Positions 26,516 through 35,007 of a DNA stretch of 64,000 nucleotides are shown here, piece by piece (position 1 is the first letter of the stretch; each line of letters opens with the position of its first letter). Source of the stretch: an uncultured Amaricoccus sp. (lineage in GTDB: Bacteria > Pseudomonadota > Alphaproteobacteria > Rhodobacterales > Rhodobacteraceae); the NCBI RefSeq assembly GCF_937891315.1, contig NZ_CALAGI010000105.1:1-64000 (forward strand), written 5' to 3'. The notes below the pieces were generated by a model, which was not told the DNA's origin, made no database searches, and saw only the letters and a list, made by a program, of their open reading frames with translations. Both the position numbers and the translations under genes were made by a program.

Positions 26516-27941
26516 GGCGCCCGCCGCCCAGATCTTCACTGGGCCGGCGGCGGTCCTGAGCGACTGGGACGGACGACAGCGCGCCTATCTGCGCGCCCGC
26601 GTGCTGGCGGACGGGCCGAAGGCGACCGCGCTCGCCATGATCGAAGGGCTCGTCGCCGAACTCGCGCCCGAGGCGCTCGCCGACCTGCCGGCGGCGGCGG
26701 TGGCGGCGCGTGAGCGCCTGTCGCTTGTCGCCCTGAACGCCGCCGCGCTGGTGGCGCTCCGGCGCGACGACTGGCGGGCGGCCGAGGATCTGGCCGGCGA
26801 GGTGGTGGCGCGGGATCATCATGACCTGCCAGCGCAGCGCATCGTCGACGCGGCGCGGCGGCGGTCGGCCGAGCTGACGGACGAGACCGACCTCTGGCTG
26901 CGCGACCGCTTCTGCTCGGCGCCCTTCGAGCAGATCGAGACGCGGACCAATGGCGCGGTGCATTTCTGCTGCTCCGGCTGGCAGCCGGTGCCGATCGGCG
27001 ATCTCGCCTCGGGTGCCGAGGCGATGTGGAATTCGGAGAATGCGCGCGAGATCCGGCGCTCGATCCTCGACGGGGATTTCTCCCACTGCAGCCGCTGGCA
27101 TTGTCTCCCCATCGCCGCCCGGCACCTGCCGCGGCGGGCGGAGGTCGCGGCGGTCGGGGGGCCGATGGCCGAGGTTGTCCGCGCGCGCGCGACGCGGCTG
27201 GCGGCGCCGCCGGCGCGGGTCATCCTGTCGCATGATCGCTCCTGCAACATCGCCTGCCCCAGTTGCCGGTCCGATGTTATCCAGCTCGACCATGCGCGCA
27301 GCCGGGAGCTCGACACACTGTTCGACACCAGCCTGCTGCCGCTCCTGACCGAAGCGCGGGCGATCAAGGTGACGGGATCGGGCGACCCGTTCGGCAGCCG
27401 ACACTTCCGCTCCATCCTGCGGCGGATCCCGGTACTGGCCGGCCAGCGGCGGATCCAGCTTCATACCAACGGCCTGCTCTTCGACCAGCGCGCCTGGGTC
27501 GAGCTGGAGCTGGAGGGCAAGGTCGATTCCGTCTGGATCTCGATCGACGCGGCGCGCCCCGAGACCTACGCCGTCCTGCGGCGGGGCGGGGATTTCGCCG
27601 CGCTGCTCCGCAACCTCGACTTTCTCGGCACCCTGCGTCGTCACGACGCCTTCAACAGCCTGCGGCTCGATTTCGTGGTGCAGGCCGGGAACTACCGCGA
27701 GATGGGCGCCTTCGTCGATCTCGCGCGCCGGGTGGGGGCGGACGGGGTCTATTTCCTGCGCCTGCGCAACTGGGGGCATCTGTCGCCCGCGCGGTTCCGC
27801 GAGATCGACATCTGTGACGCGCGGCATCCCGAGCATGGCGCGCTCCGCGACATGCTGGCCGATCCGCGGCTCGGCGCCGCGAATGTGGAACTCGGCACGC
27901 TGGCGCGGCTGGCGCCCGCGCCGCTCAGCGCGCGGCCTTGA
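26505..27941 (+). CDS. Radical SAM protein with N-terminal SPASM-like cysteine segment
   Basis: A 478-residue cytoplasmic protein. The radical SAM 4Fe-4S site is Cys-X3-Cys-X2-Cys at about residues 247-254 (CNIACPSC), followed by core features such as VTGSGDPFGS, IQLHTNGLLFD and VWISIDAARPETY. Before it, residues about 134-205 hold a second cysteine-rich segment (FCSAPFEQI, VHFCCSGW, CSRWHC), which resembles a SPASM/twitch auxiliary-cluster module but lies N-terminal to the core. The first 130 residues are Ala-rich and helical. The start overlaps the caspase-like gene. The substrate is unknown; protein or sugar modification is possible. It ends 17 bases inside the convergent gene. Confidence 0.85.
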   Translation: MGYEAPAAQIFTGPAAVLSDWDGRQRAYLRARVLADGPKATALAMIEGLVAELAPEALADLPAAAVAARERLSLVALNAAALVALRRDDWRAAEDLAGEVVARDHHDLPAQRIVDAARRRSAELTDETDLWLRDRFCSAPFEQIETRTNGAVHFCCSGWQPVPIGDLASGAEAMWNSENAREIRRSILDGDFSHCSRWHCLPIAARHLPRRAEVAAVGGPMAEVVRARATRLAAPPARVILSHDRSCNIACPSCRSDVIQLDHARSRELDTLFDTSLLPLLTEARAIKVTGSGDPFGSRHFRSILRRIPVLAGQRRIQLHTNGLLFDQRAWVELELEGKVDSVWISIDAARPETYAVLRRGGDFAALLRNLDFLGTLRRHDAFNSLRLDFVVQAGNYREMGAFVDLARRVGADGVYFLRLRNWGHLSPARFREIDICDARHPEHGALRDMLADPRLGAANVELGTLARLAPAPLSARP

Positions 27942-28341
27942 CGAAATCCTCCGGCGTCTGGGCGAGAACAGCCTCGAAATCCGGCTGCCAGGCGGCGCGG
28001 ATCCGGGCGATGCGACGCTCGATATAGCGCGGCCAGTCGCGACCCGGCGCGATGGCACGGGCGGCGGGGCCGGGCAGCGCCTCGAACAGCGCGCCCATTT
28101 CGACATAGCGGCGGAAGTCGAGGTCGTCGGTGACATGGACCGCCGTCTCGAAGGCGGCGAGCGTCGCGGCGAGCTTTGCGAACGCCGCCTCGTCCCAGCT
28201 CCAGTCGAGCGTCCAGACGAGGGCGACGCCGCCCGCCCGCCGCTGGTCGGACAGGAGGAGGCCGAGCCCCGGATCGGCCGGCCGGGCGCGCCGGCTGGCG
28301 GCGAGGCCGAGGCGCAGGACGGCGCGCCGGAGGATCATCAC
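27925..28341 (-). CDS. Hypothetical protein linked to glycosyltransferase gene
   Basis: A 138-residue protein I do not recognise. The N-terminus is basic (MMILRRAVLRLGLAASRRARP). A VHVTDDLDFRRYVEMGALFEAL segment and a helical, Arg-rich RYIERRIARIRAAWQPDFE stretch follow; the tail is acidic/basic mixed. No signal peptide or membrane helix is certain. The ATG overlaps the stop of the upstream glycosyltransferase as ATGA, which supports a real gene translated with it. Its 3' end overlaps the radical SAM gene tail to tail. Confidence 0.65.
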   Translation of the reverse strand: MMILRRAVLRLGLAASRRARPADPGLGLLLSDQRRAGGVALVWTLDWSWDEAAFAKLAATLAAFETAVHVTDDLDFRRYVEMGALFEALPGPAARAIAPGRDWPRYIERRIARIRAAWQPDFEAVLAQTPEDFVKAAR

Positions 28342-30533
28342 CGCCGGGCCGCCGGGGTCTGGCGCGCGACGAGGGTGGCCAGCCGGGCGGCGATCTCGGC
28401 GCCGTTCCAGTCGGACCGAACCGCGGCGCAGCCGGCGGCGAGCCCGGCGCGCCGCTCCGGATCGAGCAGCGCGCGGAGCCCCCGGTCGAGCGCGTAAGGG
28501 TCGCGCGCCGAGGCGGCGAGCGCCCAGCCCGCGAGGGCGGCGTAGCTGGCGCGCGCTTCCTGCAGGTCCATCTCCGGCGCGTCGTTCGGCGTGAAGAGGC
28601 AGGGCAGAGCGCCGGCGATGATCTCGTGAAAGCTGTTGTAGCCGGCCGCGCTGACCGCGAAATCGAAGGCGCGCTGATACTGGGCAGCGGGAAACACGGT
28701 TCGGAGGTGGTGGCGCGGATCGACCGGAGTTACCGCGCGGGGCGCGATCGGGGAAACGATCTCGACCACGTGCCGCGCCGGATCGGCGAGCAGGCGCGCG
28801 AGCGCCATCTCCCTGGCGAGCGAAGTATCGAAATTCGCGCCGGCGCCGAGCTGCAGCAAGGCGATCTCGGCGGTCTCGGGCAGGCCCAGCAGACGCCGCG
28901 CCAGCTTGCGGCCGAGGCGCTGGCGCGGCGGAATCTGCAGGATCGGCGGCAGATGGTGGACGAAGGCGTCGCCGCCGGTGTCATGGCCGGGGTCCGCCGC
29001 CTGGGCGATCTCGCCGGGGGTCATCACGAGATGGAAGCTCTCCGCGCGGGCGGTGATCGTCGGTTCGGGCTGGCGCCACATGCCCCGCCGCATCCAGATC
29101 CGCGCGACGCCCGGAAAATCGTCGAGCGCGGCGAGCAGGCCCGCGTAGGGCACGTTTCCGTCGAAGATCACGGCGGCGGGCTGGTGAAAGGCGATCGCCT
29201 CTCGCACCTCCTCGGCGAACCAGCGGTTCCAGCGTTCGGCCGAAACACCGAGTGGCGCGTGAAACGGCCGGTACTCGGTGAGAAAGCCCGCCTGCTCGGC
29301 GAATTGCGCGGCCTTGGACAGGGACAGGAATACCGTTGCGATCTCGTAGGGCTGTGCCCGCGCGATGGCGATCTGGCGCGCGATATGGCCGACGCCGACC
29401 CCGTTCGAGGTGATCGCGAGCAGCGTCTCCACCGGCGCGCGCGGGGCCGGCTCGCCCCGGCGCGGGCCGGTCCGCCGGGGCGCCGTCCCGAGCAGCGCCT
29501 GGACCCGCGCGCCATAGAGGTCGAGCCCAAACCGTTCGTGCGCGACGCGGCGCGCCAGCGCGCCTTGCGCGGCGCGCTCGGCCGGATCCGCGCGCAGGCG
29601 GGAATAGAGCGCATGCGCCTGCCCCGGCTCGGCATAGAGCGCCGCCTCGCCGAACAGCGGGGCGAAGGAGGGCGGCAGAACGGTCGGCAGCCCGCTCGCG
29701 ACGGCTTCCAGCACATTGTAGCCGAAGGCCTCGATCCAGCGCGGGCCATGATAGAAGGCGTAGACGTCGAGGCTGGCCAGGAAGGCCTGGATCGCGCCAT
29801 GGCCGAACGGCTGGAAGCTCCAGTTCGCCGGCCAGGGCGCGAGGATGTCGCGCAGCTTCGCATCGACGCCGCGCATGACGAAACGCAAGGCGGGATCGTA
29901 GGGATAGACGAGCGCGCGTTCCTCCGGCTCCGGCCATTTCAGCGGGTCGGGACGGCTGTGCCGGCCGATAGTCAGCGTCTCGCATCCCTGGCGTACCGGC
30001 ACCGCGGGCCAGGCGTCGCAGTCAATCAGATTGGTCCAGTCGCGTTCCCAGATCGCCGCGCCATGCGCGTCCGCCGCGAGGCCGCGCCGCGCGTTCGGTC
30101 CGACCGGCAGCAGGATCGGATCGGCGCGCCAGAGATCATGGGCGAGGGCGCGCGCGGTCGCGAGATCGCATTGCGACTCGCCGGCGCCATCGCGCGCCGG
30201 TCCGTGCATGACGATGCCGAGGACGTCCGCCTCGAGCCGCGTCCGCCGCGTCGGCGGGCGGTCGAGCAGCGTCGGGTGACAGACGAGTGCCAGACGCGCC
30301 CGCGCCGGCGCGCCGGTCGGCAGGACAGGAGTCGCCGTCGCCTCGATCGCCGCGAGTACGCCGGGATGCGGCGGGCGTCGCGGCGACAGGATGGGCGACT
30401 GGACCGGGGCGACGACGGCGCGCAGGCCGGCGCGCTGGATGGCGAGAAGCTCGTTCACAAGCGCGGTGCTCGTTCCTCCGGGAAACCGGAGGTCGGCGAT
30501 CAGCGCGATGTCGTAGCTGTCGGAGCGGTTCAG
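28338..30533 (-). CDS. Two-domain glycosyltransferase (GT4-like plus MurG/GT28-like)
   Basis: About 731 residues if started at CTG 30533. The N-terminal half begins YDIALIADLRFPGGTSTAL and contains RWIEAFGYNVLEAVASGLPTV, an E-X7-E type GT4 nucleotide-sugar motif (about residues 290-310). The C-terminal half starts near LLAITSNGVGVGHIARQIAI and ends with AGYNSFHEIIAGALPCLFTPN, the MurG/GT28-type acceptor-donor layout. No ATG, GTG or TTG lies at the expected start. The CTG overlaps the stop of the lipoprotein gene (CTGA) and would give MNRSDSYDIAL. Upstream codons in frame read as antisense-like Arg-rich sequence. The sugar and acceptor are unknown. The lipoprotein and the 138-residue protein share the operon. 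Confidence 0.8.
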   Translation of the reverse strand: MNRSDSYDIALIADLRFPGGTSTALVNELLAIQRAGLRAVVAPVQSPILSPRRPPHPGVLAAIEATATPVLPTGAPARARLALVCHPTLLDRPPTRRTRLEADVLGIVMHGPARDGAGESQCDLATARALAHDLWRADPILLPVGPNARRGLAADAHGAAIWERDWTNLIDCDAWPAVPVRQGCETLTIGRHSRPDPLKWPEPEERALVYPYDPALRFVMRGVDAKLRDILAPWPANWSFQPFGHGAIQAFLASLDVYAFYHGPRWIEAFGYNVLEAVASGLPTVLPPSFAPLFGEAALYAEPGQAHALYSRLRADPAERAAQGALARRVAHERFGLDLYGARVQALLGTAPRRTGPRRGEPAPRAPVETLLAITSNGVGVGHIARQIAIARAQPYEIATVFLSLSKAAQFAEQAGFLTEYRPFHAPLGVSAERWNRWFAEEVREAIAFHQPAAVIFDGNVPYAGLLAALDDFPGVARIWMRRGMWRQPEPTITARAESFHLVMTPGEIAQAADPGHDTGGDAFVHHLPPILQIPPRQRLGRKLARRLLGLPETAEIALLQLGAGANFDTSLAREMALARLLADPARHVVEIVSPIAPRAVTPVDPRHHLRTVFPAAQYQRAFDFAVSAAGYNSFHEIIAGALPCLFTPNDAPEMDLQEARASYAALAGWALAASARDPYALDRGLRALLDPERRAGLAAGCAAVRSDWNGAEIAARLATLVARQTPAARR

Positions 30534-30730
30534 TACGGGCCCCCGCCACCGCCGCCGCCGCCGGACGAGGCCCCCGATGCCCCGCCGTCGGAATGCCCGC
30601 CGCCGTCGCTGGCGGTCTTGCCGAGGGTCTGGGGTGCGTCGCCGCCGTGGCTTGGCTTGAACTGCGCGCCGCAGGACGCCGTCAGGGCGGCGCCGATCGC
30701 CACGGCCATCAAGGCGCGAAGTCTTGCCAT
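30530..30730 (-). CDS. Small lipoprotein with Gly-rich tail
   Basis: A 66-residue protein with a signal peptide and lipobox (LTAS then Cys20), a short polar middle, and a C-terminal run of eight glycines before Pro-Tyr. A GGGGGAGAATCGCG ribosome site precedes the ATG, supporting the gene despite its small size. It would be lipidated at the membrane. It is first in the operon with the two-domain glycosyltransferase and is divergent from vgrG across 220 bases. Confidence 0.65.
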   Translation of the reverse strand: MARLRALMAVAIGAALTASCGAQFKPSHGGDAPQTLGKTASDGGGHSDGGASGASSGGGGGGGGPY

Positions 30731-30951
30731 CGCGATTCTCCCCCGGCGGTAATCTGGTAGTCGCGGCCAAGTCCGGCGCTCTGCCAGTCTAGCACGATCA
30801 TAGCCTTGTTAACCACATATCTTCCGCGACGACGACGCTATCGCGATGTCTTCGGTCTGGCAGTTTCCATTGGGCGGGCGCGACGCTTCGGGCTACAATC
30901 GCCCGCGCGCGCGGCGGTGGGCCGGCGCCGCGAAGCCGGAGCAGCGCCGAG

Positions 30952-33282
30952 GTGCCAGAGGATCGCGCGACAGTCGTCCGGACGAGCCTCCCCGAGGGCA
31001 AGCTCATCTTCACCCATCTCGACGGCTGGGACGCGGTCGCCGAGTGTTTCTGCTTCACGACCGGCTTTGCCAGCACCGATTTCGACGTCGATCCCGACAA
31101 GCTGATCGGCAAGCCGCTGTCGGTCGAGGTCGAGTCCGGCGATCCCGGTCGCTGGATCAGCGGCCTCGTCACCGATTTCCGGTTGGCGCGGATCGATGGC
31201 GAATACGCGCATTACGAGACGGTGTTGCGGCCCTGGCTCTGGCTGCTCGGCCAGTCGACGGATTGCCGCGTGTTCCAGGCGCTGAGCGTGGTGGAGATCA
31301 TCGAGCAGATCTTCGGCGAATATCCGGCCGCGAAGTTCGAGAAGCGGCTTCAGGGCACCTATGCCGCGCGCGAATATTGCGTCCAGTACGACGAGAGCGA
31401 TCTCGACTTCGTCCAGCGGCTGATGGAGCACGAGGGGATCGGCTATTTCTTCGAATATGACGACGGCGTCCATACGCTGGTGTTGTTCGACGCCATGGCC
31501 AAGCTGAAGGCCGCCAAGGGCTATGCGACGGTGCCCTTTCATTTCGAGGGGCAGGCGGCGCGGCGGGATCGCGACTATCTCTCGGAATGGGAGCCGACGA
31601 GCCGGTTGACCCCCGGCGCCTATACCCACACCGACTATGATTTCGAGAAGCCGGCCGCCGATCTGATGGCCCGATCGAGCCAGCCCTTCGGCCATGACGA
31701 GGCGGATCACGAGGTCTATCGCCACCCCGGCGCGCATCTTGAGCTTGGTCGCGGCGACGCCGTGGCTGCGATCCGGCGCGAGGAGCTGCAGGCGGTGCAC
31801 CGGCGGGTCCGGGCGGCGGGGACGGTGCGCGGGCTCGCCTCGGGCCATGTCTTCAAGCTGGAGAATTTCCCGCGCGAGGATCAGAACGCGGAGCATCTGG
31901 TGCTGCGCGCGCGCTACCGTCTGCGCGACCCCGGGTTCCGGACGGGCCTCGCGCCCGAGGGCGAGATCTTTCACCTCGAGATCGCGGCGGCGCCGACCGC
32001 GCTGGCCTATCGCCCGCCGCGCACGACGCCGCGGGTGGTGATGCGCGGACCGCAGACCGCGACCGTGGTCGGGCCGGGCGGCGAGGAGATCTTCACCGAC
32101 GAATATGCCCGGGTGAAGGTGCAGTTCCACTGGGACCGGCTGGGCAAGCGGGACGAGAACAGCTCCTGCTTCGTGCGGGTGTCGCAGAGCTGGGCCGGCG
32201 CCGGCTGGGGCTTCATCCAGATCCCCCGGATCGGCCAGGAGGTGGTCGTCGATTTCCTCGACGGCGATCCCGACCGGCCGCTGATCACCGGGCGGGTCTA
32301 TAATGCGAGCGAGATGCCGCCCTACGGCCTGCCGGGCAATGCGACGCAATCGGGGTGGAAATCGAACTCGAGCCCCGGCGGCGGCGGCTACAACGAGTTC
32401 ATGTTCGAGGACAAGGCGGGATCCGAGCTGGTGAACTTCCAGGCGCAGAAGGACCATGCGCTGCTGGTGAAGAACGACCGCTCGAAGCTGGTCCAGCATG
32501 ACCAGTCCGACCGGATCGACAACAACGCCAAGCATTCCGTCGGCGTCAATCTCGACGAGGATGTAGGGAACAACAAGACGACCAAGGTCGGCGTCGATCG
32601 CACGGTCGATATCGGCTCGAACGACACCGAGACGGTTGGCAAGAACCGGTCGCTGACGGTGGGGGTCGACGAGACGATCGGCATCGGCTCGAACTCGACC
32701 GAGACGATCGGCATGAACCATACCCAGACGGTCGGGATCGCCCAGACGATCACCGTCGGCGCGATGCGCACCGACACAGTCGGGGCGGTCGAGACCCGCT
32801 CGGTCGGGGCCTCGCAGAGCAACACGATCGGCGCCTCGCGCTCCGTCTCTGTCGGGACCACGCAGTCGCACAGCGTCGGCGCGGCCGACAGCTGGGAGAT
32901 CGGCGCCGGGCAGACGGTGCAGATCGCGGCGGACCAAGGCGTGAAGATCGGCGGCGCCCAGAGCTCGGAGATCGGCAAGGGTCGGGCGACCAAGGTCGCC
33001 GAGGACGACGTCGGCGAGATCGCCGGCGCGCGACAGCTCAAGATCGGCAAGGGCAGCATGGTCGATATCGCCGAGGATGGCACGATCCATGTCGGCAAGG
33101 CCTTGCTGCTCGACGCCGGGGACTCGATCGTGCTGAAATGCGGTTCGGCCGCGATCGCGATGAAGAAGGACGGCACGATCTCGATCGAGGGCAAGGACAT
33201 CACGATCAACGGCTCAGGCAAGATCACGTTGAAGGCGTCGAGCGAGGTCACGATCAAGGGTTCCAAGATCAACCAGAACTGA
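30952..33282 (+). CDS. vgrG: T6SS spike protein VgrG
   Basis: A 776-residue VgrG starting at GTG 30952. The gp27-like base (about 1-370) contains the YDESDLDFVQRLMEHEGIGYFFE motif. A gp5 OB-fold segment follows (about 385-450: VKVQFHWDRLGKRDENSS, QSWAGAGWGFIQIPRIGQEVVVDF, DPDRPLITGRVYN). The C-terminus is a long beta-helix needle of short Val/Ile-Gly repeats (about 520-776), ending KGSKINQN with no added effector domain. It sits on the Hcp tube and is pushed out by sheath contraction. It is the first of three plus-strand T6SS genes that converge on the main operon. Confidence 0.96.
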   Translation: MPEDRATVVRTSLPEGKLIFTHLDGWDAVAECFCFTTGFASTDFDVDPDKLIGKPLSVEVESGDPGRWISGLVTDFRLARIDGEYAHYETVLRPWLWLLGQSTDCRVFQALSVVEIIEQIFGEYPAAKFEKRLQGTYAAREYCVQYDESDLDFVQRLMEHEGIGYFFEYDDGVHTLVLFDAMAKLKAAKGYATVPFHFEGQAARRDRDYLSEWEPTSRLTPGAYTHTDYDFEKPAADLMARSSQPFGHDEADHEVYRHPGAHLELGRGDAVAAIRREELQAVHRRVRAAGTVRGLASGHVFKLENFPREDQNAEHLVLRARYRLRDPGFRTGLAPEGEIFHLEIAAAPTALAYRPPRTTPRVVMRGPQTATVVGPGGEEIFTDEYARVKVQFHWDRLGKRDENSSCFVRVSQSWAGAGWGFIQIPRIGQEVVVDFLDGDPDRPLITGRVYNASEMPPYGLPGNATQSGWKSNSSPGGGGYNEFMFEDKAGSELVNFQAQKDHALLVKNDRSKLVQHDQSDRIDNNAKHSVGVNLDEDVGNNKTTKVGVDRTVDIGSNDTETVGKNRSLTVGVDETIGIGSNSTETIGMNHTQTVGIAQTITVGAMRTDTVGAVETRSVGASQSNTIGASRSVSVGTTQSHSVGAADSWEIGAGQTVQIAADQGVKIGGAQSSEIGKGRATKVAEDDVGEIAGARQLKIGKGSMVDIAEDGTIHVGKALLLDAGDSIVLKCGSAAIAMKKDGTISIEGKDITINGSGKITLKASSEVTIKGSKINQN

Positions 33283-33299
33283 CGATTTCGGGGGATGCG

Positions 33300-33698
33300 A
33301 TGGACGGGGCGCCAGTACGGATCGACGGGGTGATGATCGGGCTTCTCGCGGGGTTCGAGGACGGGCGGCCGCTCGTCTCCTTCGGCGGCGAGGCCCTGCC
33401 CGCGCGCAGCCTCGCGGCGCTCGACGCCGCGATGATCGGGGTCGAGGTGGCGGTCCTGTTCGAGGAGGGCGACCCGACCCGCGCGCTGATCGTCGGCCGG
33501 CTGATGGAGGCGGGTCCGGTAGTGGTCCGCGACGGCGCGCGGGTGCGGGTGACCGCCGGGGAACGCATCGAGCTTCGCGTCGGCAAGGCCTCGATCGTGC
33601 TGGAAAAGGATGGCCGGATCACCATCCGCGGCAGCTATGTGACGAGCCATGCCAGCGCGACCAATCGCGTCCGAGGCGGCTCGGTGCATCTGAACTGA
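33300..33698 (+). CDS. DUF6484 domain protein, T6SS-associated
   Basis: A 132-residue protein (MDGAPVRIDGVMIGLLAGFEDG) with a GGGGG ribosome site 7 bases before the ATG. The N-terminal part matches the DUF6484 pattern (GRPLVSFGGEALPARSLAAL, LFEEGDPTRALIVGRLM). The end (ELRVGKASIVLEKDGRITIRG) repeats the beta-helix pattern of the VgrG tip. It starts 17 bases after vgrG and is probably a VgrG-tip or cargo-adaptor protein. The role is inferred from family and position. Confidence 0.8.
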   Translation: MDGAPVRIDGVMIGLLAGFEDGRPLVSFGGEALPARSLAALDAAMIGVEVAVLFEEGDPTRALIVGRLMEAGPVVVRDGARVRVTAGERIELRVGKASIVLEKDGRITIRGSYVTSHASATNRVRGGSVHLN

Positions 33699-33712
33699 AT
33701 CCCGCGGACGGC

Positions 33713-34060
33713 GTGGGCCAGATGGCGCGGGCGCCGATCCTCCCCGAGATCGTCCGGCAGCACGCGGAAATGGCTGCGTTCCTCTGGACGGTCTATGACC
33801 GCGCGCTGCTGTTTCCCGAGGAAAATCCGGAGATGGACGCGGACCGGCTCGCGCGGCTGGTGGAGCGGCTGGAGGCACATCTCGACGGCCTGCGGGTGGC
33901 CGGGCCGGAGGGGCTGCGGATCTCGGAGGAAAGGTTCGCCGAATATCCGGAGGCGGGGGAACTATTCGTGACGCGAATGCTGGTCGTGGGCGCGCCCGAA
34001 CGCGTCGCCGCGCTGGACCTCGCCAAGGTCCGCGCCTATCTGGCCGCGCATCTGCCGTGA
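33713..34060 (+). CDS. Short TIGR02270-like T6SS-associated protein
   Basis: A 115-residue product from GTG 33713, or 112 from ATG 33722. It resembles the N-terminal part of the TIGR02270 family: EIVRQHAEMAAFLWTVYDRA, then RLVERLEAHLDGLRVAG, then GELFVTRMLVVG. Full members are, as I recall, about 400 residues with HEAT-like repeats after this part; those are absent here, and the stop is followed by the end of the convergent operon. It may be a natural short form or a truncation. It is the last gene of the vgrG unit. Confidence 0.65.
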   Translation: MGQMARAPILPEIVRQHAEMAAFLWTVYDRALLFPEENPEMDADRLARLVERLEAHLDGLRVAGPEGLRISEERFAEYPEAGELFVTRMLVVGAPERVAALDLAKVRAYLAAHLP

Positions 34061-34092
34061 GGCGGATCCGCGTCGGGTCTTTGCTATTGATG

Positions 34093-34998
34093 TCAGATCA
34101 GTCGGAAGGCGCCGTCGTAGATCAGGCGCAGGGATGACCAACCGGTGTCGTGGCCGAAGCGCCAGGCGCGATCGGTGCCGACGCAATAGAGGTAGCGTCC
34201 ATCGGTGCGGAGATCGAAGGCGAAGCCGGTGTCGAAGAACGGCTCCAGCACCGCGCCGCGCTGGATATAGACCTGCGTCTCATCCCCCCAGTACCAGTCG
34301 CCAGCGTAGCCGCGCACGGTGAAGAAGGTGGTCGTCGGCGCGGCGATCTCGATCAACTCGACCTCCCCACGAATTTCGAGGCAGACGCCATTCGATCCGG
34401 CGAGGCGCACCGTGCCGTCCGGGGCGACGTCGAGCCCGCGGAGCTGATCATGGCGGCCGAGGTCGATCACCCGCCAGAGATTGTTCTCCAGTCGCTGCAG
34501 ATGACCGCGGTCGCCACAGGTATAGACAAGGCGCGGTCCAGCGCCGTGCGCGTCGAAGAACTGCGTCGTGCTGGCCGGCGGGATCGGCAGCCAGGCGCCC
34601 TCGTAGCGATAGGCGAGGCCGTTCCGGCCAACCAGCAGCGGCTGGGTCCCGTCGCCGCCCCAGACCCGGCGCATGCTCTCTTCGGCGACCTTTTCGCGGT
34701 TCCAGATCCGGTTCCGATAGTGCCAGACGCGGGTCGTCGCCTCGAGCGCGAACAGCTCCTCGCGCGCCGGGCAGGTCAGCGACATCAGCCATTCCTGGGT
34801 CTTCAGGATCCGTTCCACGCTCTCGGGCGCGAAGTCCCGGGCGGTGAAGACGAGGGAAAGCGTCCGCTCGTAGGCGGGATCGCTGAGCATGAAGAGGATG
34901 GCGCAGAGATCGCCGCCCATCGGCGCGATCTGCACACATTCGAAGGCGGTCTCCGGGTCGCGGGCCAGATCGGCGTCGAGATGGTCCGGTGTCAACAT
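34093..34998 (-). CDS. Beta-propeller-like protein, candidate immunity or adaptor for DUF4150 effector
   Basis: A 301-residue protein without signal peptide or membrane helix. The first ~110 residues are mixed. From about 115 on, it shows repeated blade-like motifs (QPLLVGRNGLAYRYEGAWLPI, PRLVYTCGDRGHLQRLENNLW, VAPDGTVRLAGSNGVCLEI, and DGRYLYCVGTDRAWRFG), typical of a beta-propeller. I do not recognise a named family. It is the last gene of the 20-kb T6SS operon, directly after the PAAR-like effector candidate, the place where immunity genes usually lie. Immunity is inferred only from position. Confidence 0.6.
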   Translation of the reverse strand: MLTPDHLDADLARDPETAFECVQIAPMGGDLCAILFMLSDPAYERTLSLVFTARDFAPESVERILKTQEWLMSLTCPAREELFALEATTRVWHYRNRIWNREKVAEESMRRVWGGDGTQPLLVGRNGLAYRYEGAWLPIPPASTTQFFDAHGAGPRLVYTCGDRGHLQRLENNLWRVIDLGRHDQLRGLDVAPDGTVRLAGSNGVCLEIRGEVELIEIAAPTTTFFTVRGYAGDWYWGDETQVYIQRGAVLEPFFDTGFAFDLRTDGRYLYCVGTDRAWRFGHDTGWSSLRLIYDGAFRLI

Positions 34999-35007
34999 GT
35001 GGCGGCC

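Noticed and set aside
27925..28341. Treating the 138-residue frame as a shadow of the radical SAM or glycosyltransferase genes
   Set aside because: It overlaps them only at its ends, fills an otherwise empty 400 bases, and is coupled by ATGA, so it was kept as a gene.
23933..34060. T6SS as an island inserted at tRNA-His
   Set aside because: The tRNA is 7 kb away, intact, and followed by ordinary genes. I saw no repeated tRNA 3' end or integrase.
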